NCBI GenBank assembly: GCA_039545355.1 | Contig: BCJJ01000012.1 | Span: forward strand, 1,404,192 to 1,468,191 | Source of the DNA: Trichosporon coremiiforme | Taxonomy: Eukaryota; Basidiomycota; Tremellomycetes; Trichosporonales; Trichosporonaceae | Reading direction: 5' to 3' | Length of the DNA: 64,000 nt | Shown: positions 1 to 13,200 of the stretch, in pieces | Layout: each line of letters starts with the position of its first letter | How positions within the stretch are numbered: position 1 is the stretch's first letter | Position numbers and translations under genes: made by a program | Notes under the pieces: generated by a model | What the model saw: only the letters and a program-made list of their open reading frames with translations | Databases searched by the model: none | What the model was told of the DNA's origin: nothing

Positions 1-3000
1 CCCACTGTCTTCCGAGCAGCTGCCTGCATGCAGCCTCTTTCCCCAGTATCGAGCTCATGCTGCGTGTACCACCCAAGATCTCGTCAGAAGAGCCACACCT
101 GGCGAAATGCCACAGGTCAAGCTGTGCCTTCTCCGGTCCTCTATTCCGGAACCGGAGCCGTCGCAGTGCGATTTCCGAACTCGAATAGCGCCAAATTGGG
201 CATACAGCAACTGCAGACGACCGGTTTAACACACTGCCATATATCGAGTGCGAGGACGGAAACCCCGAGCACCGCGCTGGTGGGGCTGACCCGAGGTTTG
301 CCGATGCGGGCAAAGCTGCGCCCCTAGATGTTGATATTGTACTCGTCGCTGTTCCCCAGCACCGGACGTCCCCCCTGCGGACGTCGTGCAACAGAAGCTG
401 CGTACGCAGGACGGTCAGAGGGGATGTCAGAAAGCAGCTGCCGCGTTGCAGGGCAGGCGCTGGCTCCGGAAGACCGGTCCCGAACGGGCTTTCCGCCATG
501 TTACACCCGGCGCCCGATCGCAGCCGGACAACGCTGGAGCTTCTCCCACGGGGCTCGCACGCACTGGAATCGAGCACCGATCGTGCTTCAGGGGCCTGCC
601 AGAGTTGGAGCTGGGGTAACAGGGCCCTCGGACAGGGGTGTTTGGTGTTGAGCGTCATGGCGTGGCCATAGCTCGAGGTCACCGCAACTCCGCTAGACGC
701 CGAAGGGTCTCAGTGGTCACTTCCGACCACGGCGTGGGCAACCCCGCACCCCACAGTGGGCATCCGTGCGCAGTTCCATTGCTGCATGCAGTCCGTCTTC
801 CTTTTCAAACGCCCGTGCAGCGTATCAATGCATATCAACGAGGTCGATACGGTCGAAACTTGCCGGTTGAAAATGAAATGTGCCGGTCGGAAAGCCTGTT
901 GTCAGAGGTCTGGGAGACAAGTCAGTCGTCCGTCATCGGCATGTCTGCCGACGAGCACGTTAGAGAGGATGAGAATTCGACAGATGCCCGGCGACCAACG
1001 ATGCAGTGTCAAGATGCGGAGCAAGGACCGCCTGCTGATTTTAACAGCGCCGAATCGGACAAAAACAGATGGGCAGAAAGGAGGACAGGTGACCAGTGCC
1101 GCCTCGTCACGAGTGCGATTGTAGGCGCAGACTGTGAAACACGGGGGAGAAGAACAGATCGCAAGATCACCATTCCCGGCATGTTAATCGGCAGTTCTCC
1201 GGCGCCCACACCGGCAGGACCGGCTCATTCTACAGACAAAGTTCGAGTAGAATCGAGCGACTGGGGTATATGACAACCCCAGCTGATCATCTCGGGCGGA
1301 GGACGGTCCGCAACGCCCACTGCGGACTGACCACCGCTTCTTCCCAGTCATGCTCCTTTCGGGCGTCGAACGCGAATCCGAAAGCTTGGCACGGGGCATA
1401 TGTCGATGGTGACATCGGACTTCGAACATCGAGACGACTTGTCTACACACGATACGGAGCGTAGAATTGTAGCGCGGACACACACGGAGAGGGGAGCCGG
1501 GTTGTGAGTCGAAGAAAGTTGAGGGTCGTGCCACAGTCTGCGGCATGGCGAGCGCGCTACTGCGTGGGGGAGACCCACCTATATCGGGTTATTGCTTCGG
1601 GCGTGAGAATAGTTCGGTTCGGCGGTCGCCCTCCGCCGATCTGACTTCCGCGTACCTCAAACTCGGAGTGCCACCGAGGGGTCCAGTCGGGGAGTCAGTC
1701 ACTGTCAGTGGGGATGCCGGGGAGTTTCCGGTGAGTCACAGCATCCGGCGACGTCAGGAGCGACGAGCGCGGCAGTCGCGGCCGTGTCCGTGACGAGGCC
1801 GAATCAACAACGTAGGTTCCCAGCACATGTGAACGGTACGATTCACGCCGTGTCTGAATCGCTGTCCCGTCTCCGCGATTCACACCTCCACGCATCCTCG
1901 CACCCCCTCTCCCCATACTTACGACAAAAGCGACTGCCCCGGGCTGCGTGTTTGTTAGTGGGTGTCAGTGCTCGTCAGCGATGTCGTATGATTGCGTCTG
2001 CGTCGAGCCAGACGCCGGACGGATCCGCGGTCCGCTCGCCACGCAACATGTCCCGTAACGAGAACGAATAACTGCAGGAAGAGGCCTCTCGGACTTGTGT
2101 CGTATGTGAAAGGACTGTCCCGAGGGGTACGAGTGAGTGACGAGGTTACGACCGACCCACTGTTACGTGTGTTACGGAAAGCAAAAGTACACAGGTCAGT
2201 CGTAAGATCCCCAACCCGACCAAGCTGCCCGCTTTCGGCCCAACTTGTCAGCTCGTCAACTTCCCTACGAAAGACGGGGTCTGGGACCTGGCAAAAACCT
2301 TAATGTCGCGACTGGAGAGGCTATTCTGCGTCCCGGTATGGTCATTTCGACGTTAGTAATTGCGGACTCGCGTATGACAGAATGACAGAATAGCATGCGC
2401 TAACGGCTCGCTTGTCTGGTCGATCTCAGTTTGCACGAAAGAGGCAGTCCGAAGAGAAAGAGGTAGGCGACGAAACTGCGCGATCTGAGCGTGCGCCGCA
2501 AGGGCAGGTCAGGCCGAACAGTCTGACGTTGCCAATCCAGACGCGTCATGATCCGTTCCCACGCCGCGAGGGACCCGCGAGGTGCCGTAAGCGAGCCGTG
2601 TACGAGGCTGCAGCACCGCAGAAGGCGCAGAGCCGCCAGGCGAGGCAGCATGTGTCTCAAGTCCGAAAACTGGGGCACCCCGATCCCCGACGGTCAGCCT
2701 CTGCCTCAAGCCGTTTGCGTCACCCTGGGCTCGCTAGCTTGTTGCTGTTGCGCGGCGTAGATGTCGCTCCTCCTCAATGTCCGCGTCGCTTGAGAGATCT
2801 CGTCAGCGTTCGGTCTGTGGAACATATGCGGGCTGCCACAAGGCACGACAGCCGCGAGCCCAGCCCGGTCCGTGTACTGTGTATGTCCTGGTGATCGAGA
2901 CGACGGCGCGGGCCATTTGTACCGATCCCTCTGCCGTTGCCTTGCTATCCGAGGGGGAGAATTGGCATCGCACATTCACAGCGAAGACGCAACGAGTGTT

Positions 3001-6000
3001 CCTCGGTACCTGTCGGATTGATTTCACGAATTTGGCACGCCCCCCCAGGAGACGCTGTACATCCGTCGTTGACTGAGGGACTGACCGCCATTCGAGATCG
3101 TTCTGAACGACCCACACCCCACTGCGCCTCAATCCGGCACTGTGGCTCGGCACGAGCAGGTGATCGGATCGCGTGTTGGCTTGCCTGGCTGGGCTGTCGA
3201 GATTGCTGGCTGGAGTCTGGGGCGTGCAACGCCTCCCAACGAGAGGGATATACGACTATGCCGTTGAGCGCCGACGTTGTACCGCTTCCGAATGAAACAA
3301 AGCCCCTCAGAGGGTCATTGAGGGGAAGGAAGGGGGACGCTGAGCCACTTCCCACTCGTAGCATATGGATTCACCATCGACTCGGCGCAGTGCCTTGCAG
3401 GAGGGGCAGTGGGAGACGGACTGGGCGAGCCAGTAGACGGCCAGAGCCCCCAATGAACCTGACAGTAGGTGACGAGCGCGGCGTGCCTGCTGTACCGAAC
3501 TCGATACGCCTCCTTACTCCGCGAGCCTCCGCCGATCTCCGCTCATCATGGCTTGGCTTGGCATGTCTCTTCACGCGACGGGAGCTCTTCCGAGCGGCTG
3601 ACTCTGTGACAGGTGCCACCGCCTCCGCCCGTTTCTGCCACTCTAGTGGCTGAGCCGCTCCAGACCGAGACCAGCTGACCAGTGATCCACCTGACGTGCT
3701 CACTACCACCTGCACGTTCAATGTTCCATGCATGCATGCCAGCGCCTCTGCGCCTCCCCCACATTGACCCCCAACCCCCACGGACGGGGGTGTGGGAGGT
3801 GGGCCCACGACGCCGATCTTTACCCGAGGAACAGGCGAGCGAGATCAGTCGCGTCCACTGTACTATAGGACGCTAGTGTGGTCAGCTGGGCCAGATGGGG
3901 CGATAGAGTGGGGGTAGACTGATAAGAGGAGTGGGGGAGATCAGTGCCGATCGTCCCTCCACCCACCCAGCTGCCTGCGCCCCCGCCCAAGGAGCTACAT
4001 TTACCGAGATGTTTGGAATCGCGAGCGAAACAGGCGTGAGACTGTCGCACGATACGAGCCAGCTCAGTTGACGGGTCGAGGCGTCGAGACCGTGTGACCG
4101 ACGTTCGCCATGTCTGGCACCATGTGCAGTGCGCGACCAACAGCAAGGCAGCAGAGGGGTGGGGTGTGGGGTGAATTGCGCGGAACTGTCACCTCTAGTC
4201 GCCTGGGAGTCACTCGAGTCACTCGTTGTCCAGGTCCAGTATGCATTCGAGGCGGAACATGGCCCATTGTCAGGCAGACAGAATGGGTTCCACACGGAGA
4301 TGGCCAGCCGTAAACGACGAGTCAGCGCGCGTCGATCGTCCGGTTCGCTGAATCCGCGCCCAATCGCCTCATGCATGAATTCCGCGTGCGCAGCAATGGA
4401 AGCAGGCGTCAACATGGATCGTCGTCATTGCATCATTGACCGGGTATGCATCGCCGGTTGTTGTATATTCGATTGTGAGAACTTCGGTGTACTGCTTGCA
4501 GCAAGTAGCTCTCGACCGTCGTGCAGCGCGGCGTTGAGAGTGAAGTTCGGAGACTTGCATGTAAATTTGACCGAATCGCGGCTTCACAAGCGAGACCATG
4601 ACGGACATGACGGGGATGACGGCTTCGGGATAGCGGGGCAGCATCGGGCCAGAGAGAGAAGTGGGCCGATCAGGAACGGTGCCGGACTACGCGTGAAGGT
4701 TTGGCAGTGTGTCACCGCGTGAGACCGGCAGGGCATAAATCATTCGCGCGTAAGAGCGTGTGGAGCAGTGGAGCGGATTTGGAACATCTGGGGAACAATT
4801 CCATAAACGCTCGGAGTTACACAGGCTTACCGCTGGCTTGGAATCGGAACTGATACTGCGGTGCCTTTTTCCGTGTTTTTACTGCTGCCGGTCCTGTTCC
4901 CCGCGCCGTCATCGCTGCCATCGCTTCGCCGTTCTCCGGGCCAGACCTTGTATAGTGGACGATCGCGATGATATTCGCGTCACAGATCTGCTCCATTTCT
5001 CGATCAGAAAAATCAGAAACGCAATCAGAAGCAATCTGTGCCGCATCCCGGAGTGCGCTCTACGGCCGCATGCCGTCTGCGAGCTCCCCTGGCGAGGGGG
5101 ATCTCGTGTAGCCCCGCCATGTCGTTCAGTAACGTCGTCGCCTAGCCCACGCTGCGTCCCGTCGCCTGACCATGGTGTTCCAAACCGAGCATTCCTGCCA
5201 AGCGACACAGCAGCCTGACTTTCCTGCATGCTTGTCAAGTTTGATGACTCGGTGCCAAATGTGCCACGGCCAGATCTGCATGATATTGGGGACAAATGTC
5301 GGGTGCTCCGATATGTGCACCTGAAGTAGTTACCGCAGAGACCGCAGGCTGTGGCTTGGCACTCGTATTCGGATCTGTACGCGGTGTGGGAATCAGATCA
5401 GGTTCAAGGTCATCAGATCAGGTCGCCGGTCCGGCACCGAGCTCAGTGGGCAGGTGTCAGAGGTGGCGGCCAGGTGGGCTCGTGCTTTGTCAGGCACACG
5501 GTGTCCACAGTGACGCGGAAGTCTGAGCACGTACAGCGAGGATGAGCATTGAGCACGACCGAGGGGGTGAAGCAGGTCTGGGCGGCCGCTCTTCCCCTGC
5601 GTCGGTGCGAGGCGGGGGAGCCGGACCAATCGACACTGCCTCGTTGTCTCCGCGCTCTCGCTTGGATGTACGGGGTGTAACTAGGTCACTGGGACACAAC
5701 AGGTGAATAGAGCACGGGGGAGCACATGCTCGTCGTAAGCGCAGAAGGATTGTAGGGGCCATAGCCAGACAGGTCCGGAGGCACTATACGCTGCCGCGCT
5801 GCCAGCATGCAGTACGCCTGTTGAACACTGCTGAACTGCAGGACTGTTAGACGCCGTCGGGGCCTTCGGACGGTCGGGGGGAACGGGGTGAAAAGAATCC
5901 GGAAGTATCGTCCTTGGGTGTTGGGCCCGCTGATTGACGAAACAGAGTTCAATCAATGCCGGCTGCTTACTTTTCCCTGTATCCCCCCGCGATTTCCCCA

Positions 6001-9000
6001 ACCTCCAAAACATTGCAGCAAAATTTGGTCGCATCCGACGCTTTTCCGCAGTCCACTCTTGTGCTAACGGCCGTCCGGCAAGGTCGCCGATAACTAGCTG
6101 CCGGTCTACGGCCAACCCATCGACCATGCCCGCAGTGGGACGTGGGATTGGGACATTCGGTGTGCGTTGAAGGTTATGGCGTGAATCCTAATGAGCGTAC
6201 TCTGAATACTCTGAATCGTGACTTGCCGATCTGCAGCGGAAAAGCAAACTCAATTCATCACTCAAGCCCCCGCTCCTGGTTACTGGTGCCTCCTCGTTCC
6301 TTCGTCCACTGCTGCTCTTCAGCTTGGATCGAGGAACAGCAGGAACAGCGTCGTGCCGCGTTTCCTTCGCACCTGCTGCAGTACGACAGCCCGCCAGGCA
6401 GGACGCGGAAGCACGTATATGCGACGAGACCTACGAGTGAGGCGTATCCGGAACAGTGGTGGGAACTGGTGAAGCAAGACAAGTTGCAGCCGCAGCAGCC
6501 ACCCGGACGAGCGGCAGTCCGACCGCGAGACAGCAACACCTGATGCCAGATGTGCTACTACATCGGTCAGCTGCCCGCATTTCGTTGGGGCCGATACGGG
6601 ATTGTCGGCCTTTGCTCGAATAGGAGTTGCGGATGCGCATCACGCGCACGGGCGGCGTGCGTGTGGCTGCTTACAGCATGTCGGACTCGAAGGGGAAGGC
6701 GCCACCGACGGGCGTGTTCTACATGTTTGAGTTGCGAGATGTGTGGCGCCGGTGCCGGCGCTGGCGGTGGAGATTGTCCCGCACGCTAGCATGGCTCTGC
6801 TGACATGGCTGGCAACTGGCTTACGATACTCGGCGCTCTCAGTGCCGGCAGAACCATGGGGCAGGAGGGTGAGCGCCACCGTGGCGCCGGCGGTCGTCAG
6901 GGGCATTCAGTCATAAGCTGTGTGTGTCAGATGTCAGGCGTTGAGCGGTGCAACGTCCGAGCGCTCTTGTCCGAGGCGGGTCGGAGGAGTGGCCGAGTGT
7001 GCAGCCTGTAATCTGCAGGAGGCGGCAGGCGGCGTCGGTTGCGCCGCCTGGCGTCTTACGACGAGGATCGTGGATCCCACTTCGCGGCATGGTCCTGATG
7101 CTTTCTGCAATGTAGCATCTCTGCGTTCTTCTGGGCATTCTGGGCAGGACTGATAGGTTGGTATTCCTGAGCGGCGCTGCGCCACAACCCCGGCGTGCGC
7201 TGCTTGGCCGCCGGTGGGACGCCGCCCGCGAACGCTAGCCCTCGGCGTCGCCGACACAGCGCTTCCATTGTCCTTCGGTGTGGTGGGTTCATGAACCGAG
7301 AAGGAAACGAGATCCTGGGGCGCTCGGCGCCGCAGACAGCCATCGTCGGCACCCTGCTTCACCCCTGCTCAGGCCACTCAGACTCTCGCACCCACTGTGA
7401 GTGTTTGGTTAATTCATGATTCACAACTGCCTGACGGCCTGACGGCCTGATGGCAGTCTGTCCGACCAGTCGGGGTGTCTATTGATGCACTGTAGCATGC
7501 ATATTGCCATATGGCAGCTGGCAGGCTGGATTCATGACACTGGGGCTTGAACTGGACTATTTCAGGGACACCATCTCAGGGTCCATCCAGTGCTGGAGGC
7601 AATTTTGCATGTAGTCAGCGGCAGTCGGTGGCAGCACAGGTGTTCAATTGGCCGTTCGTTCCGAAACTCTAGCTGAAAAGATGAATCGACCAGCTGGACC
7701 CCAGGTGCACAGCTGCACTGCCAAGCTTCTTACGGCCGGGCCGAAGTCGACGTACGTCCGTCTGTTCCGTTGCAACTTCCCCTCACCCTTCAGGCCTCAG
7801 GGGTTCGAGGGCCAACTGAGGGCCTGCTCAGATGGATCTCGGGGGGTCAGATGGGTGTACGGCATCCTTTCAGGTCGAGGCTGCCCCAGACGCTACTGTC
7901 AGACACGGGCTGGCGTTGCAGATCTGCTCGATCTCGACCGACTTGGCCAGACAAGGTGCTCGCGGTAGATCTAGCTACTGAATACAGATGAGATGAGGGG
8001 GATGCTAATCCGGTCTCTATGGGCGGTCAGCGGTACTTGGCCCGCAGATCTAATCTGTGAACCCACGCCGAGCCGGTGTATGCTGCACCGAGCAGCGCCA
8101 GTGCAGCGATCCGGGGCGGAGCACTCAATTCAAGTGACGAGGTTGCATGTCATGTGTGAATCACAATACGGAGGCCGGAGAAGCCAAATACAACGGAGGG
8201 CAGTTCCGATACCTCATGGTGGTTCTACCGGGAGGTAATCACTTGAGAAGGCGGGGTTGTAGTCAAGTCACTGAAATGGCGGCTGAATGCCTCACTCAAG
8301 CACGAAGTGGCTCATGCTGGGGGATCGATGGGAACTCACTCAGGTGATGCGCCAATGCAAATGAGCAAATGCGCATGTGACCGCGGAGTCTGCTGGACGC
8401 CTCTGTGTCTGATCATCCCGAAGTTAAACTGGCGAGCATCGAATCGAGCTGATCGACGGAACTGCGCAAATGTCGACCGACATTTCCGTTCTGGGCATTC
8501 TGGTGGCAGGTCAGGCAGAGCGTTGAGCATGTCAGCATGACCATCTTGGGTGTGCACGCATGAACCTCGGTTAATACCTCCTCAGCGAGCATGCATCCGC
8601 GACCCCAGCGGGGAAATGAACCTTGTTATGTCCATGTGGATCGGTCCAGATAGCTGTCTATGATAGGACAGGTGCGATCGAAACCGATCGCGGGTCGTAA
8701 CCGGATAAGCGAGGAGTGCGTCACGGCCGTAAGACGACGCGGTGCCCAAGATGTCTCGCTCTCTGGGTCCGGGGCGCAAATGCCTGGTGTTCTGGGGAGC
8801 CCGGGTGACCGAGAAGCATGCCAAACGGGTGTTCCGCATCCGAATGTCCTCTTGCCGCTGTATTAGAGTTGGTCAGCTCGATGCATGCTGGCAGAAGGCA
8901 TACGTCTCCGAGTCTCCCCTATCTAAGCGGTTCTTTCCGACTGAAATTGATCAAGCTTCGCTGTGTGACAAATTCAGGTCAGGCCCGTGTCCCTCGCTTC

Positions 9001-12000
9001 GCCGCCGCCTCAGCCAACCGGATGCGCACGACGCACCAACACCCAGCCTGGGATACCAAGGGCACCGTGCTGCTTCGCGAATGTTAGCCAGCCGCTGAAG
9101 CGCTGCTCGCCCGAGCAAGGATGCGCTCAGACGACGAGTGATGGTCTGGACGCCCGCATCCGTTTTCGCTTCGCGGGCGGGCGGGACGGTGTCGCTGCGG
9201 ATAGCCTTGCCACCCAATCAGACGACGGGGGCCATCGGATTGCGTTCCGGATATCGGGCAAACGTAGGTCCGCAATGTGCTTCCATGTGTTGTCTCGAAT
9301 CCTCCAATGCGTGACAACGCGCCAATGCGCTGTGTGCGTCGCAATGCGGCGTCCCGGCCTGGGGGACTGTGCGAGAAGGAGGGGAACGGGAGAGGGGCAA
9401 CAGGGGGGTGGCAGGCGAGCACTACGTGTTCCATGTCCATGATCCGAGCCAGCTCACAAGCTCTCACGTATGACTAAGGCTGGACATGTCGTGGCGAAAG
9501 CGTCAAAGCGGCATGCCAAGTCCGAGCCTGGGCAGAGCTGGGCCGGTGATAAGATGCTGACTGATCTTGGTCTGTGGGCCGCTGGTAGCGGGCGCCGCTG
9601 TGTCATGTCAGCGCTTGGACGAGGCATACCGCAGTTTGGTTCCCGAGGTTTGGATCCAGGACCTAGTGGCAGGTCTTGGGACACCCCCTCCCCCCCGACA
9701 TCTGTCTGCCCTTCTGCATGTCCTCCAGGGTCAACACAGGGCCAGTTCTACGTGAAAAAGGTTCCAGGTTCAAACACCGTGCTGGAGCATTGACCTTACA
9801 TGGTGGATCTGGGACGAGCATTGTGGGATCGTGGAAGGCGGGGTGCAGTGCAGCGGACGCAGTCAGGACCCTGACAGCACCTGAAAGTGCAAGCTGGAAC
9901 ACGCTTGCGGCTGCGGACCTCCCTTCTGCACGCAGCAAGGCGGCCGCAAGGTTGATGTTCGGAACGACGTGCATGCCCATTGAAAGTTGGCACCTGAGGG
10001 TCAGCCTGCTCAGGTAAAAGGGAGGTGACAGGGTGGGACCCTGACATTCGTCGTCCAGAGCCTATCCGGCTACAAGTGGCCTCAGTCGGTGACTAAGGCT
10101 CGGCCAAGCGGTGACTTCCCTGTGCTTCACTAGAGCACTCAGGATGGCACACGACGAACCGCTTTGTCTCGTACGTTGGGCGCTATTTCACTCCTTAGAC
10201 TACTCCCTAGTATGCGGGGTTGCGGAGGGGTGGCAGACGACCAAGCTGGGGCAGGCGAGGGATACGTTGTTTGCTTCCTTTGTCTGGAAGACCCCAACAG
10301 GAGCGATATCCTATCAACGCGCGGGATAGCCAGCCTGGACGCCAGCCTGATGCGCCTTCCCGGGCCGGTCTCTGCACTACTGGACGCCAGAGGTGGCTGC
10401 TGCCTGACGTGCCGCCGTGCCCGAGATCAGAGCCGCGGTCGAAGCTGGGTCGAACCTGGGCCCATCGAGCCGGAAGCTCGCACTGCGGCATCCTCGCCAT
10501 TCGCGAGCATGTGAGCAGCTGATTCAGCGCTGCGTGTTCGAATACAGGGTCGGAGCAGGGCCAGCAGGGAGAAACAGGGCGCGCAGATGTTCAACAGGAG
10601 TGCGCAGGACGCGTAATTCACAGACATCACGGCAGCACGCCAACATCCCTCGACCGGGCAAAACAAGTGACAAACCAGTTGCGCGCAGTTGGACACTGGT
10701 GGACCATCCGGGACGCTGTGGGTCAGATGCTGTTCCTTTTGTTCCTTGGGGCCGTCGGTATGGACGGGGGGTAGTGGAAAGGCGGAGCAGTCACCGAACC
10801 CAAGCTAGTCTTCCGGGTGGAAGCGAACAAACAAGGCGGCAAGCGCCACTGGTGCTAACGGCCGTTCTGCCCGTTCGATTGCATCCTTCTAGCGCGCCGG
10901 TCGCGCGCCGCCCAGTCGGAACATGACTGTGGAACGGGAGCTTCAGGTGCACCAGGCGTCACCGGAATGTGAGAACCAGCAGGACACGGGTGGGTTGCTG
11001 TGCAGGTTGTACGGTGGGGTGTAGGCATTTCCAGCAACGAGCTATGCGTGTCTGCAGCTGCAGGAGCGACATTAACTCTGCGCGGATATATTGGATGCAC
11101 CAGGGCTAAAAGAGGTACGAAGGAACAGAAGGTACGGCGGTGTTCTGCAGATGAAGGTCTGCGGTACAGCAGCAGCGGAAACCGGACATGCATCCAACCT
11201 TGTTCCTCGCCTTCCCGGATGCTGCGACAGGCACTGGGAGTGGGTGGTGGACACTGGCCGAACAGCGCAGACGAAATCGTGGGAACCGGCACGAAAAGGG
11301 TTTCGGGGATCGGGGACCCAGTGCGTGCAATGCATGCAGAGATTACGGGCGACGCGTTGGTTCGTCAGTCACCTCCGTGTCCGCGTCTGCTAGCATAGCC
11401 GGCGGCCTGAGGCGGGCAGGTGCCGTACAGCAGTGCCGTTGTTCGTGCCGCACGACGTGTGCGACGCGTGCGATGCGTGGCCCATGCCATCTCCGCAGGT
11501 TGGAGGGTTTCGCCATTCCCACAGTTGGCGCGTGGACTGCGTCATGGACCCATGAACGCGCTCGCCATATGTGTGGGAACCGCAAATCTTCGCGGGGTGA
11601 CGTGAAACGCCAGAACAGCGCCAATGCATGCGGGAGGTGATCTAGGAAATGCGCTATCAATCGATGAATTCGCTATGAACGCACAGGAGGGCTGGAAGGG
11701 AAGTGGATGCATGAGATCCATAAGCCGAGAGAGTGGCCGGAAGGCTCGCCGGAGAATCATCATCATGACGATGTCATCATGACTGTGCAAGGACGGATGC
11801 ATGGTTGAGTGAGTCCGCTCACGGGTCCTTTCCCGGCATCAGCGGCCCACCGGCGAGGAATGGAAGGCATGCCAGGTCGCAGGCTGGACCCTCTAGGCCT
11901 CTCGGCCCTCTCGTCCGGAACAGTCCAGACACAGTTTTGGTCAGCCAAAGGTGGAGCCTGATCCAGGAATCTATTCGGCAAGCTCGGCATGCAAACGCGC

Positions 12001-13200
12001 CCTAGTCAGAGTTTAACGGGGATTGCCCAAGCCATTAGAATCGCCACTGCTTGCACTCGTCTCAGTCGACCTGGCAGTGACGTTGAAGCACATGTCACTT
12101 GCAGTGCCTAAACCACTTTGGCGTGCACCTGTCGCTGACTATGCGTGCTACTGGATCAGCCGGTTGCTCAGTCAGCAATAGTGCATGGCGGTGCTGCTGC
12201 CGAGAGTAGTGCATTTCGGCGTCGAGGATTAGGCGGCAGTCGGCGTGCTTGCATGCTTGGGCGGTGCTTGGGCGCCTTGGCCCGGGCTTGGTACGGAGTA
12301 GTACGAGTCCCGCACTTGACGGGCTGATAGATTGTCGTTGGTGAGCCTGGCAGATGGATCTGGTGGCGTCCAATGTCATTTGCCGGAAGGTGCGTGCTGT
12401 TAGTTTCCCCACCGGCGACTTGGAGCCCGGGGGATGTCTGAGATGATGATGCTCGCCTGAGTTGATGAGATGGATGGAAAATTGCCACTCTAATGGCATG
12501 CATTCTGTAATGAGGATTAGCTTAGAGGCGTTTAACGATTTTGGCGGGGGCTGCTTGTGTGGAGACCGAGGTTTCTGGGCCGTCTGGCTGTCTGGCCCGG
12601 TTCGTTTGGGGGGGATTTATGCGGGCATTGACCCTCGCCTGTGTGCCAGCAGGGTTTCTGTTCAGGGTGCAGAGTGCTCAGGGCGGCGAGGGGCCATGAG
12701 GCACTGAAAGCTCGCCACTGAGATCTTCGCTTCGATGGTCAGGACACCAGTGTCAGGGCAGGCTGGGCGTCAGGATTAGAGCATCCCCAGGTAGGGGCTC
12801 GGCACACTGCCTGCAACTCGCCAGACGTGCTCAGGGATCCCAGGGCGGACGGACTCCAGGGCGGACAGGGCACATGGGCGGCAACCATCGAGCGTACGGG
12901 CGGACGAGCGTCCAGGTGATGATGAACGCGCTGCCAGCCCAGCTAAGCGGGCCCATGGTCACTCGATTTGCGTCGTCATTGTCCAAAGTCTCTCCGACCC
13001 GACAAACGCCCTGCGGCCCTGCCCTGCTTTGGCGGCCGGCCTCCGGTTTCGTGCCCTCGTCCCTCTTGTCCCTCAGGTCCCTGCCCCTGGCACCTTGGCC
13101 TCTGCGCCTGTGCCTGTCGTGCCGTGGCCGTAGAGCTGCACTCCAGCAACTCGCCTGCTGGTCCACCGATCAAACCGAGTCACCGACGATTGCATGTTCA
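1..13200. other. Gene-free region, 13.2 kb
   Basis: I see no supportable gene here. Open frames on both strands are at most about 210 codons. Their translations are rich in Arg, Ser, Pro and Cys, as expected from GC-rich random sequence, and none shows a recognisable domain or consistent donor/acceptor pairs joining frames. There is no transposase, reverse transcriptase or integrase fragment, no terminal repeat pair that I could see, no rRNA and no telomeric repeat. The only regular structure noted is a short tandem repeat near 7.43 kb. By contrast, 27.9-64 kb carries about one gene per 2 kb. It could be a subtelomeric or centromere-proximal block, a long-ncRNA locus or diverged intergenic DNA; sequence alone does not decide. 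Confidence 0.6.
7430..7453. repeat. Short tandem repeat, 8-nt unit x3
   Basis: Three consecutive copies of the octamer CCTGACGG, the third with one change (CCTGATGG). It lies in non-coding sequence and has no evident function. Confidence 0.7.

Noticed and set aside
638..1273. 211-codon frame in the gene-free left region
   Set aside because: No domain and no codon bias like the real genes; overlapping frames on both strands are equally open, as expected for GC-rich DNA.
8410..8470. GAAGTTAAACTGG reminiscent of a 5S rRNA internal region
   Set aside because: The flanking sequence does not match a 5S rRNA and no terminator or paired ends are present.
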